Source: Undaria pinnatifida
Taxonomy: Eukaryota; Sar; Phaeophyceae; Laminariales; Alariaceae
Assembly (NCBI GenBank): GCA_012845835.1
Contig: JABAKD010000009.1
Location: 8,645,413-8,709,412, forward strand
Direction: 5' to 3'
DNA: 64,000 bases
Below are positions 10,901 to 20,700 of the stretch, piece by piece (position 1 is the first letter of the stretch; every line of letters starts with the position of its first letter). Under the pieces are notes generated by a model. The model searched no databases. It worked only from the letters and a program-made list of their open reading frames with translations, and was not told the origin of the DNA. The translations under genes and the position numbers were made by a program.

Positions 10901-13900
10901 CAGCTCAGTGGGTATGGTGTACAAGTACCAAAAACACACTGCGGGTGCCGTCTGGCTGTTTAGCTCAGTGGTTACAGGGTTCAACCAACAAAAACATAAA
11001 CTGGGTTCCGTCTGGCAGTTTGGCCCGGACCCCACATTTTCCCCCCCAAAAGGTTGCAAATCCTTTTACTGCAGTCAGCGCCGCTACATCGCGGAAAATT
11101 CCACGGACCTGGCCTCCTGGCAAGTGGAGGATCACGTGTCGGCTGAACTTTTTCGGCGTAGACGAGTCTAGGTCGAGAAAGTTCGATCCTCCGACGCTGA
11201 TGCGAAAGTCTTGGTGGAGTTTTCCTGGATAACGCATGATTTTCGGGAGATACGGAAAACTCTTATTACATGGTCAAGCGGTGTGGGTGAGAACGGGGTG
11301 GGTCCAGTTGCTATTCTAGGCCTGTTGCAAAGGCAGCGTGATAGTAAATATGAATCGGTTTTCCACACACGGGTACGCGGGCCCGGGGGGGGGAGGGTAG
11401 GTGCTGCACGAGCTTCTTATGTGTCTGAGGATGACGAGACGCACGGACGATCGTGGGGGTGCCTAGACACGAAGAATGTCTGATGCGCGGTATCGTGTTC
11501 AGTCCCCCGTACTCAAGAAACGGATTGTCTCCCGTATCGTGCCATGTATCGCTGTGGACTCCCCTGACATGGGGCGAATGCCGCGCAATACAGCTGAGTG
11601 AAAGCATGCACGCCTATATGTCAGTAGTAAACCCGCGAGAATATCCCAGAGGGCGGCCCCCGACGCCAGAGGGGGAAGAAGTGCTCGCAAACTTACTCTA
11701 GCCTAAAGCATTGCACGGGATTATCATTTTGCGAGTTGTTGACAGTCCTTAGTCGGGTACCAGCCCAAAGCAACCCGTTTCGCGCGAGACCTTCGAGCCA
11801 CATGAAAAGTATGTAAACTTTAAGGCTACGCCGGCTTCGCAAATACCATATTCTACGCTATCACCTCCAGAGAAAGGGCGTCAAAACCTCGCACACATCG
11901 GACAGCGACCTAGACCATCTAGATCCCAGTAAATCTGTCGTTATGACATGCTGCCCAGGGTCCGAAAGATCCAGTACAGGAAACTCGTGCTCGATCATGC
12001 AGACCACACGGCTCCACACCCTGGCACCATGATCTAGGACATGCATATCATAGACCAGGAATCTATCTGCGCTGAAAGACACAGATAATATAGATCATTG
12101 ATAAGGATCTGAGCTGTCCGGTGTATGAAACCTCGTCGACCGACCTACCCGCCACGACGTTGATCCAAGCGCGCACCAGCGCCTCCCCGTCCAGACCGGG
12201 ATTGCATGCGCGGGTGAACTCCAAGTCGAAGTACATCCTACACGGCGAACCCTCTCTGATGATCTCGTAAACATGCCACAGGGGTGAGGGACGGGAAGCA
12301 GGTCGCATCACCCCTAACGGAAGCCGCGATCCTTGGTCTGCGACAGGACCGCCCTGCGACCCCAGCCCCGATCCAGCGGGCGAGCATTGCGCCCCGGGAC
12401 TGTAGCGCACGGAGGTACGCCACGCGTCCGTCTGATCCGAGCCGTGCTCAGCTCGAAGGGGGCGCGCGGCCGGAGGTTGTGGTAGTGACCGGGGGCATGG
12501 GCGCCGCGTCTGAGCTTGGGAAAAGATGCACTTGCTGGGCGCGGCTGTGTAGGGGTAGTGGTCCTCGAAACGTCGGATGTCGCACACGAGAAATTTCCTG
12601 GCGGAGAGAGAAAGCAGAAACGCCATCGTTGATTCAGGGTGGGAGACGAAGGAGGGTTAGGGGTCGGTACGGATAATTCAGAATAACAAAATCCAAGGGG
12701 ATAAAAAGGAGGTCAACAGGTATATACTTGTGTTGGTTTTCGAAGGAGGAAGTCACGGCTACGGGTGACGGTCTCTGAAAGGGTGCCGCCGATGCGCCCG
12801 GATAAATCGCAGTACCCTCGCCGTCTGTCTCCCACACAATCATGAAGTCGAAGCGGCGGCGGCGCGGCGGGGTACGGCTATCACTGCGCGAAACGGAACG
12901 TCCCGCGAGAAGGAGAGCAGAAAAGTATTCCCATCTGCCTGCCTATACCGCTCGAAGCCGTTCGTGGAATCTCCCCCATCTCCGCCGTGCTGGTCTTAAG
13001 ATAAACTCGGCGCAACTAAACACCTCACGGAGTGGGTTTTACACGCACAGAAGCCTCGGAGCGCGGAACGTCGCGAGTGGGAAACGACGCGCGATTTATC
13101 CACCCCGCGAGCGATGCAGATGCCGTTGGGGCATGGCATAGAATGTCGCGAGCTACTAACGGTCGCGGGGGGCACATCGGGGCTTACCTGCTGCCGGTGG
13201 AGCTGGTTTCGAAGGACAGAACCTTGTAGCGGGCAGCATCGTCCGGCGCAAGCCTCGCCTCCAGAGCATCCACGTACGTAAACGCCTGCTCTTGTCGCCG
13301 GAAAACCCTGGGTGCCGAGAGGGGAACATGGGATGATTCCTTGTTGTACGAAACGCAGAGCGCAAGGGCGCAAACAAACCTGATGCTGTGCGTACCGTGT
13401 AAGTCATCACCGTGAGGGGGGAGTTTGGCGTATTACTTGTTCGCAGCAGAGATGTGAGAGGGCCTGTGCGAGCGAGGCAACTCTGGGGTCGAAGGGTAAG
13501 GTTGCGTTCTCTTCTTCGAGGGTCCTCAGCCCACAAGGTTCGTCGGCCGTGCTCGTGTCGCATGCGATAGAACGTAAGGCGAGTTCACCTTATGCCCCCA
13601 GAATCAGACGAAGCACGTTGTCGTGTGCCGCGAAAACGAGAAGAACGCAAGAAAAAATCAAGCTCGGCTGGAGTCTCGACTATAGTGAAAAACAAACGAC
13701 CTCCTCTGCATACACATCGGCTGAACATACCTGCGGGGGGCAACTACAACCGACCACACCTCCGTCTCTGCCATGTGCTTACCTTAATCCAGGCAACAGC
13801 ACTTCTCCGCCCCACCCACTCCCTTTGGACCTGGAGCCTCGATCGGACTCCAACGCTGCCTGCTCTGCGGCCCCGTTTTCCTGAAAGTCCCTGTACCGCT

Positions 13901-16900
13901 CGTGCAGCGCCTTGCGAAGGTTTAGCCACGAGTTTTTCACCTTTCCGCCCGTCCTCCTTTGAGGTGGCGGCGGTGATGGCTGCTGCTGAGACTGTGGCGA
14001 AGACGAGGAAACCTTGCTGCCTTCGGGCCAACCGTTCAATCTTTCTCCCAAGCCTTCTAAAGGGCGCTTTCTCGAGCGCCATCGATTGCTTGGTCCCTCT
14101 CCAGCTGGCGACCTGTCGGCGGTGCCCCCCCCGCCTTGCTCCTTTCTCCAGTCCTCGTTGTCTCCGCGGTCGCCCGGATCGTGAAGAGAGAGCACCACAC
14201 ACTTTTTGGTAGAGCCGTCGCGGACGTTTGGTCGCCTCCGGCCAGCACTGGTGCGCCGGCGGTTCGCCGGCGAAGCTACTAGAGGCCTTTCGGAGGGTGC
14301 GTCAAAGCGGCGGAGGGGGGGGGGGGGGGGGTGGAGCGGAGCGGAACCTTCTTGGCTTCGCGCTTGACTTGCATTACAACGCGCAATTAAGCGCGTCTAT
14401 GTATGGGCTTGGGTCGGGTCGCAAACATTCTTGATTGGCTACGTTTCCACAGCTACTGCCAAGCCCGATTTCCTTAGGAGCCCTCTGCATTCCTGTCGGG
14501 TCCATTTTCGTCCGCCACTCCGTACGGGGCGCAGGGGTGTTGTGCACGAATCGAACGAATGCATAACCCGTGCTAGCGAGGCGTACACGGCTACTCCTGC
14601 TGTACTACAAGTCGGCACGAGTCGAGAAAATAACTCTCCAAAGCATTTAACAAGGGTGCACGTCGAGCCACCTACAGAGCCCATGCCATGCCATGCGCTT
14701 CCTCAGCGATACAAAATCGTGGACCGCGCAAGGCAGAACCATCTCAAAGAAGACAAATGCACGCCATTTTACTCGTCCTCCGTCGCGCACCTTCGCCACT
14801 CCCCATCGGGGACGTCCACCTCCCCTTGCACTGCGATCACTGGTTTGCAATCTGCGTTGCCGCTGCTGCCGCCGCCACCGCGGCTCCCGCTGCCGCTTTT
14901 GCCGCCGCCGCCGCCATTTCTCCCATCGCTCACCAAACCCACCTCTTCTGCCTTCACCGGTGGGCTGCCAGTAATGCTGGCAAGCGCTACCACACGCTCG
15001 GGTGGAAACAGCGCCTCTTGGTCCTTTTCGTTGCCGGCGGGTTTTGGCTGGTCATTGAGAGCTCCAAGACCAGATGCGAGGCCGCCCCGCGAGATTCCGG
15101 CAGTCCGGACAAATGCGGGTTGGCTTCCAAGATCAAGACCCTGCGTCGCTGCCGAGGGCGCTCTCGACACGTCCATGGCGGGGGTGGTGGCATTAGTGGT
15201 CGCGGTACTGCTGCTACTGCTATCGCTGATAAGCTTCGCTAGGACCAGGTCAAAATTGACCGGAGGGTGGGGTAGGGGTCCACGAGCCGGTGGAGAGAGG
15301 ACGACGGGCTCAACGCGATCCACTACTTCCTTGCCTCCACTAACGGTACGCCCACCCTCGCGTGCAATAACGGCACCCCCACTCCCGTCAATCACCTCCC
15401 CAACTTTGAGGCTACCTCCGCTGCCTTGGTTCGCGAAGACGAACGAGGGCGTCAGGAATTCCGTCGGCGCGAGCTGTCGGCGTTCTGGCGTTGCGGCCGG
15501 TAGCGGCGGTGTCGCACCCACTGCACCTTCGCCCCCCGCTTTCGCCAACGCCGCCGTCTCCACCACTGCCACCGCCGGGGCAGTATCGTGGCCAGCAGCA
15601 ACAGCATCAGTGGTCGGCAGTTTTCGGGCGCTGTTGAAGTCTGCAGACCGTTCTTGTCCCCGGCGAAGAAGCCCGCTCAGGACGAGCGTGCAGCCGATTC
15701 CCAAGTGCAGAAGAACAGCGGGCGAGTCGAGCGCCGGCGAGTTCCTGGGTGACGATTGTTCGGTTTGACCCCCCGAGAGCCGTGTGCTGAGGAGAAGTGT
15801 ACGGGATGGGTAGGCGAGGTGGGGGACGGGTGGCGGTTAAACAGTCGATTCCCTCCCCGGTGTGGCCCTGGGCGATGAGTGGCGAGCAAACACGACGGAT
15901 GTGCGAAGCAGCAGCAACCTCACACCAAGCGGTGGCGAACAGCAGTTACGTACGGGAATCGTGTAGGGCAAGCGAGCGCGTCTCATCTCACATTGCCTCT
16001 CGCGGAATGTCCATGGCACTACCACCTCCTGCTGCCATCACGACCGCGTTGAGCAGCACAAGAGCACCGTCGGGCTCTTGTCGGCACCTGACCGTAAGGG
16101 TTCCCTGAGACGGCGCATCACAACGTTGCAAAATGCGCGAAAGATAGCAGTTAATCGTTCGGAGTCTTTCGGAGAGCCCATCTGGTCCACGGACGCCCTG
16201 CCTCGGTGGTACGTGCATCTCTACATCTCGCCAGGTTAAGAGCCACAAAATTGCACGGAGAGGGCCGTCACCGAGTGCTCGTACTGACAGAGCTGAGCCA
16301 TCCATAAAAATCGTCACGAGGTATTTATTTCCAACACGTAGACCTTCCGCGCAAACATCAGTACTCTGCTGTCGTATGAGTATGTACGAGCAATACGTGT
16401 CGTCTAGATCTGTACTGCTGCCGTAGTCTACAGCGGTTGTTTAGCTACAGAGTGCATCTCGTACTTCTACTTCCGAGTACGTGCGACTGCCAGTTCTTAT
16501 AAACAGCAGCAGCTCCTTTCGCCGTCGAGAGTGTGGCAGCTGTGCCGTTTTCAAATTACGATGCCGGTACATCACGCCCTGAAATGACACATGCATTCTG
16601 TAGGAGCATTCAAACCTCTATCCTCATGCATATCTGCTCTCGTACTGTTGTGTATCCGGCCCACCTTCCCCACGTCCTCCTCGGTCGCCGTTGAGGCATC
16701 CCGCACCGAGATCGCCTTCACCTCCCATTCATACTCGATCGGTTCAACAATGCCTCTGGTTGGCCGGCTTCCGGCGGCGGTCACAGCAGCGCAACCCTGT
16801 GACGCGCGGTCGACATCCGTTGGCGTACAGCTCCCAGGCAACGATGTTCTCCGATATTGGTAGCATGCGTCCCCCGGAGGACTCTTGGGGGCTGCTGCTG

Positions 16901-17150
16901 CTGCTGGAGCCGAGGCGGAGGATGGCTTGTGAGGAGTGGGCGTTCTTGGTACATAAGGTGCAAGAACATTTTTGGCGGCTGATTTTTTATGTAGCACATC
17001 GCCTGTTCTTGGCGTGGATTTGTTGTCGCTAATCTCAGAAAGACCTCGCGCTTGTTCTCTGCAGAAACGCGCTGCGGCAGCCTCAGCCGCGTCGAGCTCT
17101 TCGAAGAAGTCGTCGTCGAGTTGTTCTTCGTCTGCATCGTCGGCGTACAT
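4694..17150 (-). CDS. PRIMPOL: PrimPol, DNA-directed primase/polymerase (13-exon gene)
   Basis: PrimPol re-primes DNA synthesis ahead of stalled forks in nucleus and organelles. Exons: 17150-16665, 16104-15992, 15786-14791, 14286-13783, 13307-13188, 12597-12149, 11224-11109, 10543-9981, 9436-9280, 8355-8021, 6260-6197, 5284-5174, 4942-4694. All introns are GT-AG, all phases join, and the sum is 1,420 codons plus stop. The AEP catalytic set is present: motif I YFDLEF (exon 6), motif II DSSTPKKFSRH (exon 7) and motif III LFADVSVYTRNRCFRL (exons 8-9). A UL52-type zinc finger follows (RWCWNIGRAHKSN, QRCHDQ and EC across exons 12-13). Human PrimPol has 560 residues. The excess is an N-terminal extension of about 700 residues (exons 1-4, less certain) plus low-complexity insertions in exons 6, 8 and 10. 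The human LLVYD segment before the zinc finger is not found; a micro-exon may be missing near 5285-6196. Family identity is secure, the start is not. Confidence 0.85.
5174..5284 (-). CDS. PRIMPOL: PrimPol gene exon 12, zinc-finger core
   Basis: 37 codons in phase 0, donor GACCAG|gtgaag. It contains NNRWCWNIGRAHKSN and CQRCHDQ, matching human KYRWCENIGRAHKSN and YQKCHD: the Cys, His and Cys ligands of the UL52-like zinc finger, which human PrimPol needs for primase but not polymerase activity. The acceptor (GAGAAG) is unusually far from its pyrimidine tract. Confidence 0.92.
6197..6260 (-). CDS. PRIMPOL: PrimPol gene exon 11
   Basis: Acceptor 'cgccccccaccaacag'. Residues TLICQGGPRGDLRQWSYAAGE align with human SLVNKDGIKGGIRRWNYFFPE. 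The donor (GAA|gtatca) is weak but its phase joins exon 12. The short LLVYD segment of other PrimPols is absent. Confidence 0.75.
6340..6560. repeat. Tandem repeat, about 58-bp unit, 'ctgcacgatcta'
   Basis: Three to four imperfect units carrying CTGTACTGTCTGCACGAT and TTTGTCAGAATACCCC, with a related piece at about 6770-6830. It lies between PrimPol exon 11 and exon 10. Confidence 0.5.
6571..6757 (+). repeat. Small inverted-repeat element, family E, copy 1
   Basis: It shares 'cctcctgaccc', 'gatatttcaa' and the end 'ggtgaaaagcc' with a second copy at 31217-31390. The ends are inverted: TTTTCACG near the start and CGGTGAAAA near the end. No coding capacity; MITE-like. Confidence 0.55.
7257..7289. 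repeat. (GGTC)n microsatellite
   Basis: Seven to eight uninterrupted GGTC units in the PrimPol intron between exons 10 and 11. Confidence 0.8.
8021..8355 (-). CDS. PRIMPOL: PrimPol gene exon 10
   Basis: Acceptor 'gccgcctgcag', donor CCTGAG|gtaagc. It reads HDSFVVPAV..., then a Gly/Val/Asp low-complexity insertion of about 45 residues, then FGPSPFPAVDSFLR, which matches human FQCSPYPEVDHFVL. Confidence 0.88.
9062..9250. repeat. Minisatellite, about 30-bp unit
   Basis: About six copies of a unit built on CTAGACGGCCGTCCGTCACATA, in the PrimPol intron between exons 10 and 9. The unit has a multiple-of-three length and stays open as a ten-residue repeat, but this looks incidental. Confidence 0.65.
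9280..9436 (-). CDS. PRIMPOL: PrimPol gene exon 9
   Basis: Acceptor 'gcccgtgaaaag', donor GTACTG|gtgagc. The split Arg codon joins exon 8 to give VYTRNRCFRLVGSSKYGKS, matching human VYTRNRNFRLYKSSKIGKR almost residue for residue. Confidence 0.92.
9981..10543 (-). CDS. PRIMPOL: PrimPol gene exon 8, AEP motif III
   Basis: Acceptor 'cgcatccgtacag', donor ACGAG|gtgtgc. It starts LFRDNSHVGRFVNSLAADLE (human FKDNIHVGNFLRKIL) and ends LWVNDGSGRTVLFADVSVYT with the third catalytic Asp. Between them lies an Ala/Gly/Thr-rich insertion of about 120 residues with a Gly run, longer than the human linker. The opposite strand is also open, as expected for GC-rich repeats. Confidence 0.88.
10605..10850 (-). 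repeat. Interspersed repeat family B, inverted copy in PrimPol intron 7
   Basis: Reverse-complement match to the 3' half of copies at 3690, 28865 and 29665 ('accctcgca', 'gcttgcaagccgtgaggtg'). Read on the PrimPol strand, its C-rich end runs into the pyrimidine tract of the exon 8 acceptor at 10543. Confidence 0.6.
10865..11000. repeat. Short repeat with 'gctcagtgg' boxes
   Basis: Three phrases with 'agctcagtgg' or 'gagctatca', followed by GGTGTACAAGTACC-like words. Related fold-back copies lie at 44655-44740 and 54700-54835. Confidence 0.4.
11109..11224 (-). CDS. PRIMPOL: PrimPol gene exon 7, AEP motif II (SxH)
   Basis: Acceptor 'cgttatccag' in phase 1, donor GGCCAG|gtccgt in phase 0. It encodes FLDLDSSTPKKFSRHVILHL, aligning with human LNLDSSTDEKFSRHLIFQL. 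S and H of FSRH are the motif II residues that help bind the incoming nucleotide. Confidence 0.92.
11890..12130. repeat. Inverted-repeat element, family D, copy 1 (MITE-like)
   Basis: Ends CACACATCGGACAG (11892) and CTGTCCGGTGTATG (12114) are inverted repeats. The inside is 'ctagatc'-rich. It sits in PrimPol intron 6 and ends 20 bp from the exon 6 donor. Other copies are at 18516-18776 and 23706-24440. Confidence 0.6.
12149..12597 (-). CDS. PRIMPOL: PrimPol gene exon 6, AEP motif I (DxE)
   Basis: Acceptor 'ttctctctccgccag', donor GGCGG|gtaggt. It opens with KFLVCDIRRFEDHY (human IYLVTTYAEFWFYY) and ends with WHVYEIIREGSPCRMYFDLEF...NPGLDGEALVRAW. The catalytic D and E lie at about 12219-12227. 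About 80 Pro/Arg/Ser/Gly-rich residues sit between the two conserved parts. The frame stays open, but a donor AA|gtgcat at about 12531 could mean a small intron. Confidence 0.85.
13188..13307 (-). CDS. PRIMPOL: PrimPol gene exon 5, start of conserved AEP core
   Basis: Acceptor 'ggcacccag', donor CAGCAG|gtaagc. It encodes VFRRQEQAFTYVDAL..., matching human RLFHRQAQAFNFV, followed by KVLSFETSSTGSR in the place of VFALECKVGDGQR. Confidence 0.85.
13783..14286 (-). CDS. PRIMPOL: PrimPol gene exon 4 (predicted)
   Basis: It enters in phase 2 after 'ccctccgaaag' and leaves at TTAAG|gtaagc in phase 2. Basic and Ser/Pro/Gln-rich sequence gives way to a helix-forming stretch (LNLRKALHERYRDFQENGAA) that leads into the conserved core in exon 5, in the place of the basic helix at the human PrimPol N-terminus. 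The donor and join to exon 5 are convincing; the acceptor is weaker. Confidence 0.6.
14791..15786 (-). CDS. PRIMPOL: PrimPol gene exon 3, long disordered segment (predicted)
   Basis: A 332-residue open stretch after the strong acceptor 'cacttctcctcag', ending CGAAG|gtgcgc. It is rich in Ala, Gly, Ser, Pro and Val with no domain seen, and looks disordered. The opposite strand is also open over most of it (14431-15768), but that frame lacks matching splice sites and reads as Pro/Leu/Arg antisense low complexity. Confidence 0.5.
15992..16104 (-). CDS. PRIMPOL: PrimPol gene exon 2 (predicted)
   Basis: Acceptor 'gccgtctcag', phase 0 in; donor AAT|gtgaga, phase 2 out. It encodes GTLTVRCRQEPDGALVLLNA and a short Ala/Gly tail. 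Both splice sites are strong and the phase fits exons 1 and 3. No known domain was recognised. Confidence 0.5.
16665..17150 (-). CDS. PRIMPOL: PrimPol gene exon 1 (predicted start exon)
   Basis: 162 codons from ATG at 17150 to a GTGGGC donor. The first 30 residues carry an acidic-aromatic helix (EEQLDDDFFEELDAAEA), then basic, Ser/Pro/Ala-rich disordered sequence, then a more ordered stretch (IEYEWEVKAISVRDAS). The upstream frame has no other ATG before this one. Its link to the PrimPol core rests only on strand, spacing and compatible phases, so it could instead begin a separate upstream gene. Confidence 0.55.
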
Positions 17151-17606
17151 GACAGCCTTCGCAGCAAGAGGCAGGGTGCGTCGTCCCTCGTGGATCAAAT
17201 TTCAAATTTGAAGGAGACGCCTCATGTAGGGTTTCGTAGAGAAAAATAAGCGTTTATCGAAACCGTCAACCAGAAACCTCGAAACCTCGAGCTGAACAAG
17301 TGTCGTTTCGACTAAACTGCGGCGATAAAGTTCCTGTTCGTTCGTTGACGACATATAAGACGAGGGTGCCCAGTGAGAACTCGTACGAACGAATGAGTAA
17401 ACCCCAATAGTCCCGTACGGCGGTATTAGTTGGTGCGTGTATTGAGTGGAAAAATAGCCAGTCGGTTGACTGGAACACTCCTGGATGGGCTCTTTTGATC
17501 GGTACAGTCGGCGGACAGACGTGCACATTGACGACAAGTTGAGGCAAGCAACCATTTGTCATCGTCGTTGCTGTCGTCGTCGTCGTCGTCGCCGCCGCCC
17601 AACGAC
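17151..17606. promoter_or_regulatory. Shared upstream region between PrimPol and ODA1 (putative bidirectional promoter)
   Basis: 456 bp separate the two predicted, divergently read ATGs. It holds a direct repeat 'cgaaacctcgaaacctcga' (about 17275-17295), a CG-rich 'gtcgtcgtcgtcgtcgtcg' tract next to the ODA1 ATG, and no TATA box in a typical place. Its promoter role is inferred from layout only. If ODA1 has further upstream exons the region is larger. Confidence 0.4.
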
Positions 17607-17714
17607 ATGAACCAGAGGGCGGTCACCGATGCCATCGCGCAGCTTCAGGCTAAAGGAGATGTATTCATTCGCCAGGTTATCATCGAGCAGAGGAGGGTGG
17701 ACGACATTACTGCT
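17607..17714 (+). CDS. ODA1: ODA1 exon 1
   Basis: ATG to GCT|gtgagt, 36 codons. IAQLQAKGDVFIRQVIIEQRR corresponds to the family segment with EGDTYxRKIxxEKRRIDEL. Because this is not the extreme N-terminus in other family members, an upstream exon could be missing. Confidence 0.65.
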
Positions 17715-20700
17715 GTGAGTGGTTATAAAAAGTATAGTCTAGTCTAGTGTGTTGGCTTGGGCGAAGAAAAAGGGTACAGTACCAGGTATGCACTTGCAAG
17801 GATCAACATTGTCGTTCATGGACTGAAACCCACGTGTGGCCTCCACGAGAGCTTGTTAAACCATATGGAGTGTGTTTGAGTACGAATATTAGTGCTACAG
17901 CAGTATTGTATTCAAATTGCACTGAACTGCAACCTCCATGGGATTTGTAATGTAAGCGCTGTTCATGTTCGCATCTGGAACAACTTGTTCGGCAAGAAAA
18001 CTCCAACGGATGTAAAAACAGAGCCACCATCATTTGCATGCCATGTAAATAAACATGCCTCATACAACAGTGAGACAACTGCAACGGATGTAAAAACAGA
18101 GCCGCCATCATTTGCATGCCATGCAAAGAAACATACCTCACAGAACAGTGAGACAACTACAACGGATGTAAAAACAGAGCCGCCATCATTTGCATACCTC
18201 GTACCATGTCAAGAAACACACCTCATACAACAGCGAGACGACTGTAGTGGTAAAAACTGTGAGTTCTTCCGAGAGGTCGATACTCGACTTTGCAAGCTGC
18301 CCATGATCGATCGGTCGCGCGTTTTCTAGACGCATTCCACGGCGAAGGACAAGACGGTGACTCCCTTGGATGCTACCAGGGTCAGCAGGACGATACTCAC
18401 TCACAGACACGATTCCCAAACGGTCTTGGCCTATACCTTTCTGTACAAACCCGGAACTAAAAAGGCCCGCATCTCGATGGGATGGGGAGAAGGCCATACT
18501 ACGTTTGGAAAGCTACCACACCTCGGACAGATCATGGTCTGGACCATCTAGATCATCTACAGCACATCCCGTATCTGCCGTCATGACATGTTATGCTGGA
18601 TCCGGACCTATGGAGTACAGATGCAACCAAGGAGACTTGTGCTGCTGTAGATTATACATGTCGTACGGCTCCCACCGGGTAGCATGAGCTAGGCCATACA
18701 GCTCTTCCATGAAACATCTAGTCTAGATTTTTCTTAAAAAAGAGTAAAAATCGAGGATCTGTCTGAGATGTGAAAGTTACCTAGCTACCTGCCACCTGGG
18801 GTATCCGATATGTTCCTAATTTTGGTATATACTCCCTGTGCATAATCGCAAGCCAGATTATAGCTAAAAAAATGAGCGAGTTGGGACGATCTTGACCCTG
18901 CCAGGTACTTCTGTACGAATACTGGTATTGCAGGTACTGCTACATGCACGTACCAGGTAGTTCTTCTGTATTATCTGTCGTTGTCTCACCGGTATACCCG
19001 GTTGCTGACCGCCTTGCTCGCGGTCGTAGAGAGGTCATCACACCTGAGAGCTGACATATAATTGCAGACAGCCAGGTTATTCCTGTGTGCGAAAGCAAAA
19101 ACGGCCGTTCATGTCGTCGTGCCCGTGTTGAATACCTCCAGCACGAGACTTACGTGCTCGTGGGTTATAAGAGCTATACAACCAGCATGGTTATGTTTTG
19201 TTTTTGTTTTGTTGTGTTGTCCGCGCGTTGCGATATCATGCTGCTGTGTGCGCACCCCCCCGACGGCACTTTCTAACAGGCGTTGCGACAAGCGAGGAGC
19301 GAGATAGACGCGCTCCGGCGAAGAACGAAGACAGGAGCAATCGATGTTTTGAACCTTCACAGGCAAGACCATATTACCACGGATGTTTTGAACCTTCACA
19401 GGCAAGACCATATTACCACGGTTGCCACACATGCGCATAAACATGTACCTGGGAACACGCAAGTCGTCCATCGGCAGAACTCCATCTCCACCTTTCCGCG
19501 CATTTCGGGGGTTCGGTGCCTGAATCTACGCACATGTGGTATTTACCAACGTCATTTAAGCGCTAAGTAGACATAGGACCCATGACGCCCCTTGCGGTAA
19601 TGTCGGGGCGGAGTAGCAACGGCAGAGCATACGAATTGCATAACGCTCGTGGTATGAAACATCCCCGATATATACTCGAGCTGGGTGTAAACCTTGGTGA
19701 TGCTATTCCCCTTTCTCGCTCCTGATTTCGCCAGGACGACGCCCAATCCTGCACACCAGCGAGCCGACGGACTCGACCCCACCAAGCAGGCGGACCAGAA
19801 CCAAAGAAAGCTCGTCGCAAATTTGGAAGCGCGACTTAACAAGGTAAACATTGTGTTGCTCCATAAAGTGGGCTGTGCAATGAAATTATCTTTCGCCGTT
19901 CGACGAAAGAAGTTGAGCGGCGACAACCGCTTGAAACATGGTGTCCATGTGACTCTACCTACAGTGCTGCTCGTCGTGATTTTTTCGGCCATCGTCTCAT
20001 TTTAGATCTTCCCCTGTCACATCGCCTATTTCCGTGCGTTTTTTTTCGCGGCGTTAAACTGAAAAAACACATGCACAAAGTTGCTTATCAGGCATAGCGA
20101 GACCGCTTGTGTTCTCTTACGGTCGCCGTTCAAGTTTTGGTTCTACTATCTTACCGCCAATTTCCGCGCGTTTTTTTTAACGATACCCAACCGCAAAACA
20201 CACACAAAACAGTTGCTTATCCGGCATAGCGAGACGGTCAACGGCAACGCCGAACTCAAACAAAAGATCAACCACCTTCGAAAGGAGCGCACGACAACGA
20301 ATGAGGTTCACGCCAGCTACGAGGCCAGCATCCTTCAGCTCCGCGGGGATATAACAAGCCTCATGGCCCAGGCATCGGCCGTCAACGACCACCGTGAAGA
20401 GCTTGTCAAGACCAGAGAGGTAACGCTCCTAGGATGTTTGCGAGATATCAAATTTGTTTCGGGTACGAAAAGTATATAATCATAGTATTGAAACCGACAA
20501 ACGGCACAACCCAAAGTCAACCCAACCCACGAAAAACTAGTTATTTACGGTCAAAATGGGCATTTTAACGCACAGTCCTAGAAGTATCCATCCAAAGTGT
20601 ATTGGTCGAGATAACTGAAATTGGTCGGGATGACTCCAACCCAACAAACTTCACAAAAATTTGAGCAACACCCAAATCGGGTTTTTAGAACGTTTTACGT

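Noticed and set aside
10960-11000. tRNA gene ('tagctcagtggtta')
   Set aside because: Only a D-arm-like word is present; no acceptor stem, anticodon arm or B box in the right places. The same word recurs in fold-back repeats.
12284-12676. 130-codon frame on + strand
   Set aside because: Antisense of PrimPol exon 6, which carries the conserved YFDLEF motif on the minus strand.
14431-15768. 445-codon open frame on the + strand
   Set aside because: It is antisense to PrimPol exon 3. It reads as Pro/Leu/Arg/Ala low complexity, lacks splice sites that fit, and the minus strand has a strong acceptor and donor around its own frame.
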